In this document: positions 7,974-17,738 of the stretch, piece by piece
How the letters are laid out: each line of letters starts with the position of its first letter
Position numbering within the stretch: the stretch's first letter is position 1
From: a virus
Length of the DNA: 31,017 bases
Strand: one strand, 5' to 3'
IMG/VR virus record: IMGVR_UViG_3300031951_017359
Location: 1 to 31,017 of that record
Program-made: the position numbers and the translations under genes
The notes under the pieces: generated by a model
Told to the model about the DNA's origin: nothing
Databases searched by the model: none
Seen by the model: only the letters and a program-made list of their open reading frames with translations

Positions 7974-10900
7974 TATATCTCTCCTGTTTCAACACGACCA
8001 TCTGCGTACTCTATCTTTATATTTATAAATTCTTGTGGCTTTATACTATCAGATATTCCCGGTTTTTCTGGTTTCATGGCTAATTGTGTCATGTTTTCCA
8101 TCATACTAAAAGAGTAATTGACAGCATAATCATAAATTTCTTGTCCTAATCGACTTACATCATAAAGTTGCTCTCCGAACAATTGTATGGATTCTTTTGA
8201 ATAACGGAAAATTTGGAATGTAGTCGGAGTTCCTGTTGCGACTCCATAATCAATAAGTGCTCCGTCTAGAACCCAATAAGTATCAGGCCCTATCGTCATA
8301 ACTTCACTTATGGCAAACAGTTTTGGAACGGCAACAAAATATTGTGCTACCAAGTAATTCCATATAAAATTATTATTATCAACAACTGCACTTGCTGGAT
8401 TATCAAAGACTGGCCATCCGGGCAACGCTTTAATCATCATTCCTCGATAACCGAAATTACCCGTTGTATCATCCACAAGTCTTTTTAGTATTTTGCCAGC
8501 AACCGTACCAGTCCCACCATTCCAGTCGTATACCAAGAAAGATTGGTTATCTCCATCTACATAGCTATAAAACTTGAACTGATCTGATGTTGAATCAAGG
8601 TAAAAATATCCACTTCCATCTATAAGTGTGTTAACATTGTTATAATTCAAACTTGGATCAATTGTTATTTTGCCTATTACTTCAACAACATAGTTTCCGT
8701 TGCTGGATGTAAGTTCAGTTGCTGTTGGACTTAACAAAGACCAGTTAACGCCTGTCGCAGAAACATTGCTTAAGGTTCCGTCATCTTCTATTATTAGAAC
8801 ATCATCATGCATATCTAATATGTCATATGTGCCTGTCGGCAAAATCACCTGCCAAGCTTGGGCAGCGTATCCGTTGTTTACATCCCAAACAGTTTTGATT
8901 GCATAATCACTCAAAACAACCGAATCATCATTTAATTTGTAAATATTTGCTTGTGCTGCTGTAAAATTGCTATCGGCTAGATTAATATTTGAAAGCCTAA
9001 ATGTAAAAGACGATTTATTCAAACTGGGAGTTTCATTTACTGGAATAGTTTGTGACACATCTATGAAATTAGCGTTCGGATTTTGAACACAATATTCTCC
9101 AGAGTTTGCTGAAGGAGACAGTACTTCTAGTAAAGTTTCTGTATCAACATCTCTTACACCAAGAGTCTGAAAATTTACTTCGGAACAAAATAATGTAATT
9201 GCTTGATTGTATGCGTCCGTGCCTTCAATAATGTACCAAGACCATTGAGTTGCCAATTCGTTCCTGTATACTGCGTTTTGATCCAATCCTAAATACATGG
9301 CCCTATTCAAAACATATTGTGCCATTCCAGCTATGCAGTAATCATCTTGGTTGTAATGAATTAATGCCTCATATTGTTCAATTGGAGGCAATATAATATC
9401 TTCGAATTTACCAGTAAAATTTAGAGTATGCAGTATTGAATGCATCGGGGTAAAATCATTAATAATACTTTGACATTCAGTTATTCTATCGTCTGATAAA
9501 TCACTTATTTCCACATCCAAGGAAAATTTTGCACTTATTCCATTACTGCAAGGTTCGATGAAGCTCTTGTCGATATCACAAGGTTTTTGCGAATCACGCA
9601 ATGATCCATTGTATTCATCCATGTTGTATACATTTTCTGAATATGGGAACTTCGTTCTGACTTTACCAAAATAAAGGTAGTCAACGAAAGGATTTTTTTG
9701 TGTGACTACCGTGCTAAAGTCAGAATTAGATTCTGATATTACTTTGGTATTCCAATCCTTGGGTGGATATTTAAAATTTCTGTCATCTCGCAAGTCAGCT
9801 AATGGCAGAGCATTAATGATGTTATATCTAGTTAACTCTGCACCAGTTGGCAAGTAAAGAAGATAAGTAATTTTTATAACTTCACCAACTTCATTTACAG
9901 GATCATAATATAATTCATCTCCAGTCCATGTCATGGTGCTTATACCACCACTCGTAGAAATAGTGATGTTTGATAAACTTTCTGTCTGATAACTTGTATC
10001 AACAGTATCGAATGGGTCTCTTTTTTCTAAGCTAAAAAATGGAGTATAAGTCACATTTGTTGGATCAAGTGAAACATAAGACAATGTAAAATTATAACTT
10101 CCTGTAAACTCAAAAGTCTCGGTAAAAACTGCATTTGTTCTACATTGCCAAAGTTGGGAATAGTTCAGCAACCCTATGCCTGCATTAGATAATGCTTCTT
10201 TGAGCCCATCATAAGTTCCTTTTTTCTTGCACAAAGGTATTGCTGTTTTTATTTGCCTTCTCCAAAGTGTCACATCTGTGGACCTGAGAGGCATACCAAA
10301 GAAATTGGCTAAATATCCTAAAATCGGTTCCTGAGTTGCATTTGCATCCGTTATGTCAACAAGCTGAACACCAAGGTTATCTAGTACGGTAAATCCATCA
10401 CCTATTGCATAGTTTAATTTATCTAATGTTGGTACTGTTAGATCATCTTTTGCATATGACATTTTGTACATCTCTGGGAGGTATGAATCCAGAAGATTTT
10501 TGTACTTATTTGGATCAACAATATGCGCTGGGCTGGTAACTTCATTTGATATGTTGCTATTTACATAAAAATGCAGGTAGGCAGAAAACCTGTCACCAGC
10601 TAAGTTTGGAGCCCATGTCCAGCATAAATAAAAATCACCTTCCCTGATAGTTCCGTTTGGTGACCAGATAAATTTGAAATGACCGTTTTGGACTTCTCCG
10701 CTTGCTCCAGTAATTTTAGAAATAATTGAATCAGTATTTGGACCAGCAGCAGTCCAAACTGGATAAGTTGAAGTTCCAACATTGAAAATTATGTCTGCTT
10801 GGGTATACCAAGTGCTGTTATAGATGCTCGTAGCTTCGAATTGTTTTTTTAATTTAAAGGCATTTGCAATATTTGTTTCAGTCGGATCATCACAAGCCAA

Positions 10901-11119
10901 TTGTTGAGCGTCTAAATATTCTTTTTGTTTAGAAACATCAAATTGATCAACCAAAGAAAGTGTATCTTTGGTACCATTGAGATTTCTTTCAACAAAGTAA
11001 ATTTTGATGTTTTCAACGGCATAAGGATCAGCAAAGAAGCAACCATCTGCGTCTGGAGTATAGAAATCAAATTCAATCTGGTCAGTTACCTTCGGATTGT
11101 TGTAATATAAAATTGCCAT
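7973..11119 (-). CDS. 7: Baseplate wedge protein, tail protein I / gp7-like (1048 aa)
   Basis: Residues about 207-326 match the tail-protein-I pattern. A LLDSYLPEMYK stretch is followed by an EPILGYLANFFGMPL segment, then WRRQIKTAIPLCKKKGTYDGLKEALSNAG, where the KGT and 'LKEAL..AG' signature sits in this family. Total length (1048) is close to T4 gp7 (1032), far longer than a minimal P2-type gpI. Gene order (gp25-like, gp6/J-like, then this gene) is the conserved myovirus wedge order. The remaining N- and C-terminal parts are beta-rich and unassigned. Start ATG 11119 has GAGGAG upstream. Assignment to gp7 is an inference from order, size and the internal domain. Confidence 0.75.
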   Translation of the reverse strand: MAILYYNNPKVTDQIEFDFYTPDADGCFFADPYAVENIKIYFVERNLNGTKDTLSLVDQFDVSKQKEYLDAQQLACDDPTETNIANAFKLKKQFEATSIYNSTWYTQADIIFNVGTSTYPVWTAAGPNTDSIISKITGASGEVQNGHFKFIWSPNGTIREGDFYLCWTWAPNLAGDRFSAYLHFYVNSNISNEVTSPAHIVDPNKYKNLLDSYLPEMYKMSYAKDDLTVPTLDKLNYAIGDGFTVLDNLGVQLVDITDANATQEPILGYLANFFGMPLRSTDVTLWRRQIKTAIPLCKKKGTYDGLKEALSNAGIGLLNYSQLWQCRTNAVFTETFEFTGSYNFTLSYVSLDPTNVTYTPFFSLEKRDPFDTVDTSYQTESLSNITISTSGGISTMTWTGDELYYDPVNEVGEVIKITYLLYLPTGAELTRYNIINALPLADLRDDRNFKYPPKDWNTKVISESNSDFSTVVTQKNPFVDYLYFGKVRTKFPYSENVYNMDEYNGSLRDSQKPCDIDKSFIEPCSNGISAKFSLDVEISDLSDDRITECQSIINDFTPMHSILHTLNFTGKFEDIILPPIEQYEALIHYNQDDYCIAGMAQYVLNRAMYLGLDQNAVYRNELATQWSWYIIEGTDAYNQAITLFCSEVNFQTLGVRDVDTETLLEVLSPSANSGEYCVQNPNANFIDVSQTIPVNETPSLNKSSFTFRLSNINLADSNFTAAQANIYKLNDDSVVLSDYAIKTVWDVNNGYAAQAWQVILPTGTYDILDMHDDVLIIEDDGTLSNVSATGVNWSLLSPTATELTSSNGNYVVEVIGKITIDPSLNYNNVNTLIDGSGYFYLDSTSDQFKFYSYVDGDNQSFLVYDWNGGTGTVAGKILKRLVDDTTGNFGYRGMMIKALPGWPVFDNPASAVVDNNNFIWNYLVAQYFVAVPKLFAISEVMTIGPDTYWVLDGALIDYGVATGTPTTFQIFRYSKESIQLFGEQLYDVSRLGQEIYDYAVNYSFSMMENMTQLAMKPEKPGISDSIKPQEFINIKIEYADGRVETGEI

Positions 11120-11128
11120 TACTCCTCA

Positions 11129-12682
11129 TTACTCATATTGGAAATCAATCTGAATGTTGTCTGGTCGAATTATTTCATAAAACTTGGTGGTTACCTGAGA
11201 GCCACTATTATTCGGATCAGATGTAGTCAAGTTTACCTCATAACGATATGGTTCAGAAATATTTGACAAAGCTTTTATAACATCCGTATTTCTTAGAATC
11301 TGACCATAATCCCAGTTATTCAAGTTGAAGAAAATAGCAAGGTTTCTTTCTATTTTGGCCCTGATATTTTCCTCAAATGTTCTGTAGTATTTGTCCAAGA
11401 CAACATCTATTGATAAGGATGTAAGAACTATAACACCATCTTTGATACAAATAAAATCTGTCAACATTTTTTTGGTGTTCAGATAGTCGGTAAGTTCTGC
11501 CTTGAACTGTGACGAAGCCAAGGTCAGCCCATTATCACCTTGCTTAACCAGAGCGTAAATATCAACAATATTTGCAGCACATCCGTTATGTCTTAATGCA
11601 GCAGTTGATTTTCCCATTACACCATTATATGGTGTTACAAAATTATCACACAATGTCTTATAGTCAGAACCTGTTACTGCCCTATCTTGTGTCCTATTAT
11701 AGTTAGGAAGTTTTCTCCTAATATCTTCTACTGTATCTCCGTTATACCCGAACTCACCACGGGTATAATTACTCAGATTGACCAGTACGCTAAAATCCTG
11801 ACCTTCAATAGGAATCAAAGTTTCTACATTTGCAAAATTCGTAACTATATTCCCGTTTGTACCACCACCCACACGATAAGTGACTGTGATCACGGCTCCA
11901 GCGGGAGGGATCAATCCAGCACGATTGTTGCCAAATATGATGAAAGCGCTGTAATCAGATGTGTACTCAACACGATATTCTCTTCGGGGTTGTGAATCCG
12001 TAAAGAAAGGAACTTGTTCCCATCTTTGTCCATCAACATCAACTCGTATGGAATCCATAAGTACTGGTCTAAAATTTAACAAACTATTTTGGTTAATTTC
12101 TCCTGTTCCCACAAAGGTATCGGTAAATGTCTGACCCTCTACTCCAACAATATTCGAATTGGTGATTGCACCAGCTGGGATGATAATAGGTTGGTCAAAA
12201 ATAGGTCTATTGAAGACATCGGCTGGAAATAGTTCGAAATTAACCCCAGCACCGTTGTTTACCAAGCTTACATCGAAAGGAGTTGGAATTGTGAGGTCGA
12301 TTGTTTGGGGTGCATTTATTCTTGCTGTCCACAGACATTTAGAAGCTATAGGTGGCATGGGTTGGTAGCCAACAAGTTTTGCCAACCTAAATGCATTCTC
12401 TATTTCTGTGACAGTATCGATAAAAACTTCATTTGCAATTTGATCGATTTTGAATGAAAGAGTATCTGCAATAAAAGACCAGTTCTCGATCAACATCAAA
12501 GCAAGGCTTGATTCTACAAAATCATTGAACTGATCGCCAAATCTTTCTTTTATGAATGTTATCAATCTGGCTTTCATAGACCAGAAATCTTGGTTGGTAT
12601 AGTTTAGATTTACAGGCGTGGGGCGATTCTGTATATTCGTAGACTTATACGGTAAAACTTCAAAAGGACATGTTTCTGCCAT
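11129..12682 (-). CDS. 6: Baseplate wedge protein, gp6 / baseplate J-like (517 aa)
   Basis: The N-terminal part, LITFIKERFGDQFNDFVESSLALMLIENWSFIADTLSFKIDQIANE, is typical of gp6/J wedge proteins. The middle and C-terminal parts carry the J hallmarks: a glycine-rich GNNRAGLIPPAGAVITVTYRVGGGTNGN stretch, then 'NYNRTQDRAVTGSDYKTLC' and a beta-alpha domain ending in FQYE. In myoviruses this protein dimerises to form the wedge ring around the hub. It starts one base after the stop of the gp25-like gene and is followed after 9 bases by the gp7-like gene. Length is intermediate between P2 gpJ (about 300) and T4 gp6 (660). Confidence 0.88.
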   Translation of the reverse strand: MAETCPFEVLPYKSTNIQNRPTPVNLNYTNQDFWSMKARLITFIKERFGDQFNDFVESSLALMLIENWSFIADTLSFKIDQIANEVFIDTVTEIENAFRLAKLVGYQPMPPIASKCLWTARINAPQTIDLTIPTPFDVSLVNNGAGVNFELFPADVFNRPIFDQPIIIPAGAITNSNIVGVEGQTFTDTFVGTGEINQNSLLNFRPVLMDSIRVDVDGQRWEQVPFFTDSQPRREYRVEYTSDYSAFIIFGNNRAGLIPPAGAVITVTYRVGGGTNGNIVTNFANVETLIPIEGQDFSVLVNLSNYTRGEFGYNGDTVEDIRRKLPNYNRTQDRAVTGSDYKTLCDNFVTPYNGVMGKSTAALRHNGCAANIVDIYALVKQGDNGLTLASSQFKAELTDYLNTKKMLTDFICIKDGVIVLTSLSIDVVLDKYYRTFEENIRAKIERNLAIFFNLNNWDYGQILRNTDVIKALSNISEPYRYEVNLTTSDPNNSGSQVTTKFYEIIRPDNIQIDFQYE

Positions 12683-12683
12683 C

Positions 12684-13103
12684 TTATGCCTCGCCTATTG
12701 GTACTTGCAATGTTAAATCTTCAACTACATCAATATTATTAAAGGTGCTGAACTTTATTTTTATATACAAAAAATTCTCAAGGTTCTGTTTTGGATCACC
12801 AGATGGAAATGTAGCATTGGTTGCGCTGTTCTCAACATCTATTGAATCTACTACTATTCTTGGCTCCCATTGCTGAATTGCCTGAATGATAGCAGACCTT
12901 GCAGTATCAGCTAACATCGTAGTATTTGGTTCAAAAAGAAGTCTTCTAAGTGGTGTGCCATATGTAGGCAACATTACTCTATCACCGGGATTTGTAAGTA
13001 GCAGCTGAATCAAATCTCCCTTGATACCAGTCAATCCCGTGGTGGGAGCTAAAAGGCCAAGTGGGGTTTTTACTATTGGAAACGGTGCTGCTAATAAATC
13101 CAT
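12684..13103 (-). CDS. 25: Baseplate wedge protein gp25-like (139 aa)
   Basis: The family core is clear: a loop GDRVMLPTYGTPLRRLLFEPN (41-60, with the usual G-x-R/P-G-x-L-x-x-L-F-E pattern), a helix TARSAIIQAIQQWEPRI, then a beta segment VVDSIDVE and a terminal beta hairpin. Length agrees with T4 gp25 (132 aa) and the P2 gpW / GpW-gp25 family. Known role: the small wedge component that contacts the sheath and nucleates its assembly. It has a strong AGAGGAG ribosome binding site and is tightly followed by gp6/J, as expected. This is the most secure assignment of the cassette. Confidence 0.92.
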   Translation of the reverse strand: MDLLAAPFPIVKTPLGLLAPTTGLTGIKGDLIQLLLTNPGDRVMLPTYGTPLRRLLFEPNTTMLADTARSAIIQAIQQWEPRIVVDSIDVENSATNATFPSGDPKQNLENFLYIKIKFSTFNNIDVVEDLTLQVPIGEA

Positions 13104-13114
13104 AGCTCCTCTAA

Positions 13115-15220
13115 TTATCTTGGATTAACATAAGGTCTCATGTTATATATGGATACAGTCGGAGCTTGTGGAGAACAACTGGCAAATATTCTGTCACTTA
13201 TTTTAAGCACTCCACCACCATTACTTCCGGGTACAAACACGACTACTGGAAAACAACCCGGACCTTTCCCTTGAGGCTTTCCGTTCTTATCCTTTGGCAG
13301 ATCATAGTCTCGACCAGAAAGCAAGATGATGTCTCTTTGTGCATTATATATAACTCTGTTGGCTCCTGTATATGAGTAGTCTTTGATCTGTTCATATTTT
13401 TTATCTGAAACAAATGTTATTTTGCTAGCTGGATTATCAACAAACTTTCCATCTTTTTGCTCATAGCCCACAAATTCTACTGAATTATCACAACTAGACT
13501 GAATTAAATTGCCACCGGCTCTCAAATAAAGAGTCCCCGGTCCAGTAGGTTGTTCAGCCATTAACATGAAATGTGGCCCACGCTTAGTATTGTCTCTTTG
13601 TGGAGAAATTAAACGCATATATTGAAATTGTGTTTTTTCTTGCGATCCATTATCAACCAAATCAAGAGTCATCCCATATCCAGTTCTTACAACAATATAT
13701 CCAAAACTAGCTTTATTAACTGGAGTTCCACCTTCTTTACGGCATGGAATAGGCCTTTTGTTTCCTTTATCTGACATCTTGATAATATTGTTACTTGTGC
13801 TTCTTATTAAAACGCCTTGATTTTCAGTTGCCGGTGATGGGCAATTTGGCCCTTCTGAATCATCACAAAGAAAAAGTTCATTTCCTAAAGCAGTTTTTAG
13901 TCTAATACCGTTGTTGGCCCCACGGGTTTGCTTGGTGTCTCCACCTTTTTCAACATCATTTAATTCTATTGTATGTCCAGTTGCAGACTTCCAGTATGTT
14001 CTGCCCAGATACATATCGGTACAACCAAAATCAAACGGTTTGGTGCTTCTATTCCACTCCATGTTTCCTTGAGGGTCTTTAACTGAGTCATCCATCACTA
14101 AAGTGTGTCCAGAAATTGATAATATTTGGACACCAGACTGTGGTAAGTCACATCTATTATTTTGTGGTGTTTGCGGACCTTTGTATGGCCTGCATTCGTT
14201 TGCATGTTTGAAAAAAGGATTAGAACCTTTTTGTGTAGTTTTACCTTGGTAATCGGGTGACCCACCAATTATGTTGCCGTTACAAGTAGGGTTTTCAGTT
14301 TTTTTTGTTTGAAAATTCAAGACATCAATTTCATCTGGTATAATATCTGCATTTGCATAGTCTGCAAACAAAGTAACATCTTCAGCACTCCTTGGTGCTG
14401 GATTAGGAACGCCTTCTACACAACTTGTATCTCCCGCACGGACTCCACAATCAGGGTGCGCCCATTGACCAGCGTAGTGCAGATGGTCATCTTTGAAAAT
14501 CATCCAGTTGCCGTTGCCAGACATGATTTCTAATCTTTTCCACTTCCTATTGCACTTGGCATCTCCATCGACCATCTTCACCATGTGTTTTTCTGGAGTT
14601 TTGAATCCATAAATATTTGGGTAAGTCAGTCTTTTTGCTGCATTTGGAGAGTTTTCTAAATCTTGAATGCTAGTTATATCAAATCCGTTATAGCTTTCTG
14701 TATTCCATGGTGGCAAAACCTGTGATCCATCGTTAGGGCCACATAAGTAGCCACCTCTTCTTCCCTCATATATTTCTTGATATTCAGGTATTGGAATCGG
14801 GAATTTATGTTGTCCATCTGGTCCCCTATCTCTAGACCAAGTAGTGCCAAGATAATAGCCTACGGACCTATTTCCAGCTTCAAAAACCAACATAACAGTA
14901 CTGCCTGCTGGTGGAACCCATGACGATCCGCTGTCATCAAAACCTCCCAAAGTAGATATAGGGTAGGCAAAAGGTAAGGATTTGTAAGGTGAATTAGGAT
15001 CATGAAGCTGTGGTGAAAAAAACCGTATTCTATTTTGTTTATAAACATCCAAAGTATCAATACAAAGAGCAGAGTAAACCCCGTAAACAGATTGCTTTTG
15101 TTTTAATAAGCGCACATTTTGTTTTTTTGGACCGCCTTTCATGGCTTTGTCTAGCCCCAGCGATTTCATATAATTTTCAAGCTGTGATACTTTAGCTTCT
15201 AAATCAGCAAGTTTTTTCAT
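13115..15220 (-). CDS. 5: Baseplate central spike, gp5-like with OB fold (701 aa)
   Basis: An N-terminal short coiled coil (1-25) precedes an OB-type domain (about 45-130). That domain reads VYGVYSALCIDTLDVYKQNRIRFF, then LPFAYPISTLGG, WVPPAGSTVMLVFEAGN and GYYLGTTW, the same strand order as gp5/gpV spikes. A long Gly/Asn/Asp-rich beta region follows, with repeated 'SGHTLVMDD', 'TGHTIELND' and 'SNNIIKMSD' segments. This resembles the repeated strands of a spike beta-helix. No lysozyme catalytic motif is visible, unlike T4 gp5. The extreme C-terminus is YNMRPYVNPR. It starts directly after the hub gene and precedes gp25. Role: the membrane-piercing tip of the tail tube. Confidence 0.82.
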   Translation of the reverse strand: MKKLADLEAKVSQLENYMKSLGLDKAMKGGPKKQNVRLLKQKQSVYGVYSALCIDTLDVYKQNRIRFFSPQLHDPNSPYKSLPFAYPISTLGGFDDSGSSWVPPAGSTVMLVFEAGNRSVGYYLGTTWSRDRGPDGQHKFPIPIPEYQEIYEGRRGGYLCGPNDGSQVLPPWNTESYNGFDITSIQDLENSPNAAKRLTYPNIYGFKTPEKHMVKMVDGDAKCNRKWKRLEIMSGNGNWMIFKDDHLHYAGQWAHPDCGVRAGDTSCVEGVPNPAPRSAEDVTLFADYANADIIPDEIDVLNFQTKKTENPTCNGNIIGGSPDYQGKTTQKGSNPFFKHANECRPYKGPQTPQNNRCDLPQSGVQILSISGHTLVMDDSVKDPQGNMEWNRSTKPFDFGCTDMYLGRTYWKSATGHTIELNDVEKGGDTKQTRGANNGIRLKTALGNELFLCDDSEGPNCPSPATENQGVLIRSTSNNIIKMSDKGNKRPIPCRKEGGTPVNKASFGYIVVRTGYGMTLDLVDNGSQEKTQFQYMRLISPQRDNTKRGPHFMLMAEQPTGPGTLYLRAGGNLIQSSCDNSVEFVGYEQKDGKFVDNPASKITFVSDKKYEQIKDYSYTGANRVIYNAQRDIILLSGRDYDLPKDKNGKPQGKGPGCFPVVVFVPGSNGGGVLKISDRIFASCSPQAPTVSIYNMRPYVNPR

Positions 15221-15222
15221 CT

Positions 15223-16860
15223 CTACCTTCTTTGATTGGCTATTGGCGACGATAATTTTAATGTAGTCTGATATCCACTTTCATCAATCTTATGTGCAAC
15301 ACTTTGTATCATGTAATTAGTCCGTGAAAAAAACTCGTTTACATTTGGATAGGCAACCCAGTCGCAGTCTCCAACATTATTCCTAATGGCATAAGGATTT
15401 AAATAAATAATTCCTATATTTAATCCTATGCATGATATGATATCAAGATATCTTGGGTCGCCTTCGACTACTAAATCTGATTCTACTGGTGCGCTTACTT
15501 CATACATTTTGGAAGCAGCTGAATTGGCCCAAATACTCTTAAATTCCTTCGCATTTGCTTGTGCTGGAGTTCTGAAATTGAGATTCGAACCGGGAATAGA
15601 CATCGAAGTTTCAACACCCTTGCGATTCAATTCTCCCTTATAACACTTATTTGAATTCTTGCTTGATGTTGCATTATTTCCAGTCGCTGTGTTTGGTTGC
15701 CCATTTGTAGTATTCATACTAGTTGGGTTGGGACCAACATTTGTTGTAGGCTCAATAAACACCAGTTGAACGGATGGTTTAAAATCGAGCACAGGAGAGC
15801 AGTTGCCACCGTTTACGATGTAAACCTTTTTCGGTTTGTCCTCATTACCAGCACATTCTGTGCTAATGATACAGGGGTCTTGTGGGTTTTCCATTACCAT
15901 CAATACAGGTCTTTTCTCCCGCACATCGCTTACCATGACCGTTCCTAGATTTCTGTCAGTCTCGAAGGAATTGAGCCATTTTCTTGATGCTGAAAGAGGG
16001 TCTTGCTGTTCTGGTGCCCATACGCTCTTCGGGCCATTCTTTCCACCATCTGAATTTTTGAAATTGAAGTCTTCTAATATTCTTTGGCTACCACCAGAAC
16101 CACCGCCACCACCGTTACTTTTAGTGACTCGAACAAACTTTACTTTAGCATCATCAACAAGCTTTTCTTGTTGATTTGAGGTGAAATAGTTTTTGCATGA
16201 TTCTTTTAAAGCTGTTTCTATGGCTGTTTTTAACTCTTGTTTCTGATCGTCTGCGCCGATTGCTTTTGAGTCTTTAGTATATGGAGCAGAAGATTGCATC
16301 ATCGACTCAAGCTTAAGTTTGTATTCCCAAATGCCTCTAGACTCAGTCACGGTTATTGTGGTAAGCATGAACCAAAGATAATTTCCAGCTTGAACTGCGC
16401 CCTTATCGCTTGTCGTAACATCTATGATGGAGTCATCGTAGCTTGCTTCTATGCTGCCGTATTTCTGATAAACACCATTGCAATCCTGAAAAATCCAGCC
16501 AAATTCTACGCCCACAATCGAATAACTTCCCTTTTGAGGATCACATTCCTTGCTTGGCATGATGGTCATAAAATTAGCAAAATCACTACCTGATGTATCG
16601 ACAATTGTAGCTTCAACGCCTGCTCCGTTGGAAAAAGAATATGTAAAAGACTTTACAAATGCTGTTCCCACATTTGCAATATCTTCAAGCCCAGCAATAC
16701 TGGCAGAATTTGAAGATTTGTTCCCTACGGTAACTTGTCTTTGTCCTTTGAAAAAAATCATATTAACAAATGGTGATTTTACTGCTCCGGGCATAGGCTG
16801 AGCTATAGGCCCGCAAGCATATTTTTTTGCTTCAAATGGTAGGTTGCATGTTGTTGCCAT
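15223..16860 (-). CDS. Baseplate hub protein, gp27/gpD-like (545 aa)
   Basis: Assigned from the C-terminal pattern LVVEGDPRYLDIISC ... NPYA ... NYMIQSVAHKIDESGYQTTLKLSS, as seen in hub proteins of the gp27/gpD type, and from its position immediately before the OB-fold spike. The N-terminal third has beta segments, VNMIFFKGQRQVTVG and 'FVKSFTYSFSNGAGVEATIVD'. A Gly-rich linker GGGGGSGG lies near residue 250, and low-complexity N/T/S segments near 380-400 suggest flexible insertions. T4 gp27 is 391 residues, so this one carries extra material. The ribosome binding site is weak. It ends two bases before the spike ATG, whose GAAGGTAGAG lies inside the end of this gene. Confidence 0.65.
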   Translation of the reverse strand: MATTCNLPFEAKKYACGPIAQPMPGAVKSPFVNMIFFKGQRQVTVGNKSSNSASIAGLEDIANVGTAFVKSFTYSFSNGAGVEATIVDTSGSDFANFMTIMPSKECDPQKGSYSIVGVEFGWIFQDCNGVYQKYGSIEASYDDSIIDVTTSDKGAVQAGNYLWFMLTTITVTESRGIWEYKLKLESMMQSSAPYTKDSKAIGADDQKQELKTAIETALKESCKNYFTSNQQEKLVDDAKVKFVRVTKSNGGGGGSGGSQRILEDFNFKNSDGGKNGPKSVWAPEQQDPLSASRKWLNSFETDRNLGTVMVSDVREKRPVLMVMENPQDPCIISTECAGNEDKPKKVYIVNGGNCSPVLDFKPSVQLVFIEPTTNVGPNPTSMNTTNGQPNTATGNNATSSKNSNKCYKGELNRKGVETSMSIPGSNLNFRTPAQANAKEFKSIWANSAASKMYEVSAPVESDLVVEGDPRYLDIISCIGLNIGIIYLNPYAIRNNVGDCDWVAYPNVNEFFSRTNYMIQSVAHKIDESGYQTTLKLSSPIANQRR

Positions 16861-16863
16861 ATT

Positions 16864-17190
16864 TTACACTAAGTTAGTTGGTATCCTTATATTTAGTCCA
16901 GCCTTGAAGTCATAAACATCGGCAATTTGATTAAATTCTAAAATCTTCCACCAATAATCTGGCGTTCCGTATGCACGGTAACTTACCAGATCAGGTCTAT
17001 ATTCAATGGGCTTGGTTACTGTTAAAAATGTGTCTGTTTCAGATTGAGGTATTTCATTTCTCTTATAAGTTGTAAATGTGGTCTTGCGATCATCTCCATA
17101 AAAAATGACATCGGATGTTTTGTACCTGCTTGTAAATGTCACATAGCTTGAAGCTTTTAACCGTGTGTCATAATCAATTGCGTTAGCCAT
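16864..17190 (-). CDS. 53: Baseplate wedge protein gp53-like (108 aa)
   Basis: The key segment is YRAYGTPDYWWKILEFNQIADVYDF followed by GLNIRIPTNLV. It matches the LysM-like pattern of gp53 and related wedge proteins: a 'YG.P.LYW.IL..N.I.D' core and a short C-terminal 'G..I.IP'. It is shorter than T4 gp53 (196 aa), lacking its C-terminal extension. It lies between a tube-junction candidate and the hub gene, with a one-base gap upstream and AGGTAAT as ribosome binding site. Known role: clamps wedges together around the baseplate. Confidence 0.75.
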   Translation of the reverse strand: MANAIDYDTRLKASSYVTFTSRYKTSDVIFYGDDRKTTFTTYKRNEIPQSETDTFLTVTKPIEYRPDLVSYRAYGTPDYWWKILEFNQIADVYDFKAGLNIRIPTNLV

Positions 17191-17191
17191 A

Positions 17192-17728
17192 TTACCTGCC
17201 TAATGATAAAATTCTTTGTTGTCCGGGTAAATCAGCTGAATTATAAACAACTTTAAAAGATAGCTGACAGTTGAATTTATACGGTATATATCCATATTGA
17301 ACATCAGACCATGCCACATCTGTAGGCCAGCTTACTTGTATGTTTTCCAAAATCACACATAACTCTTGGTCAGCCAACAATGATCCACATTTTATTTTCA
17401 AAATTTTTGGGGGTAAGAATGGCACATTTCCACCAGTATCAACAGGGTATGTGCAACTCATAAGTAGCCTATAATAGTTTAAATTTTGCCTTAATCCAGA
17501 ATCTCCTTCTGATACAAATGTTATGTCCCAGCTGATTGCTCTGTCCCCACCGTTCGAAAATGTCCTTGTTGGCATAGAACGACCGATGCCATTCTCTGGA
17601 TTGTAGTTTGCACCATGAGAATCCGAAATGCTCGGCAAAGATTTCATGTAAATAACATCATTGCCAACTCTGATGTAGCAATCAGATAGTGCTTGCAAAC
17701 TTCCATTTAAACTAGTAGCTCTTGCCAT
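17192..17728 (-). CDS. Putative tail-tube/baseplate junction protein (178 aa)
   Basis: The protein is beta-rich. It contains ITFVSEGDSGLRQNLNYYRLLM and then PPKILKIKCGSLLADQELCVILENIQVSW, a 'P-P-hydrophobic ... G ... W' pattern reminiscent of tube-initiator and LysM-type tail proteins. It closes with FNCQLSFKVVYNSADLPGQQRIL. It sits directly after the tape measure gene, where T4 carries genes 48 and 54, so a tube-initiation role is a reasonable guess. I cannot show sequence identity to gp48 or gp54 from the sequence alone. Its ribosome binding site is GGTGAACC. Confidence 0.6.
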   Translation of the reverse strand: MARATSLNGSLQALSDCYIRVGNDVIYMKSLPSISDSHGANYNPENGIGRSMPTRTFSNGGDRAISWDITFVSEGDSGLRQNLNYYRLLMSCTYPVDTGGNVPFLPPKILKIKCGSLLADQELCVILENIQVSWPTDVAWSDVQYGYIPYKFNCQLSFKVVYNSADLPGQQRILSLGR

Positions 17729-17738
17729 GGTTCACCAA

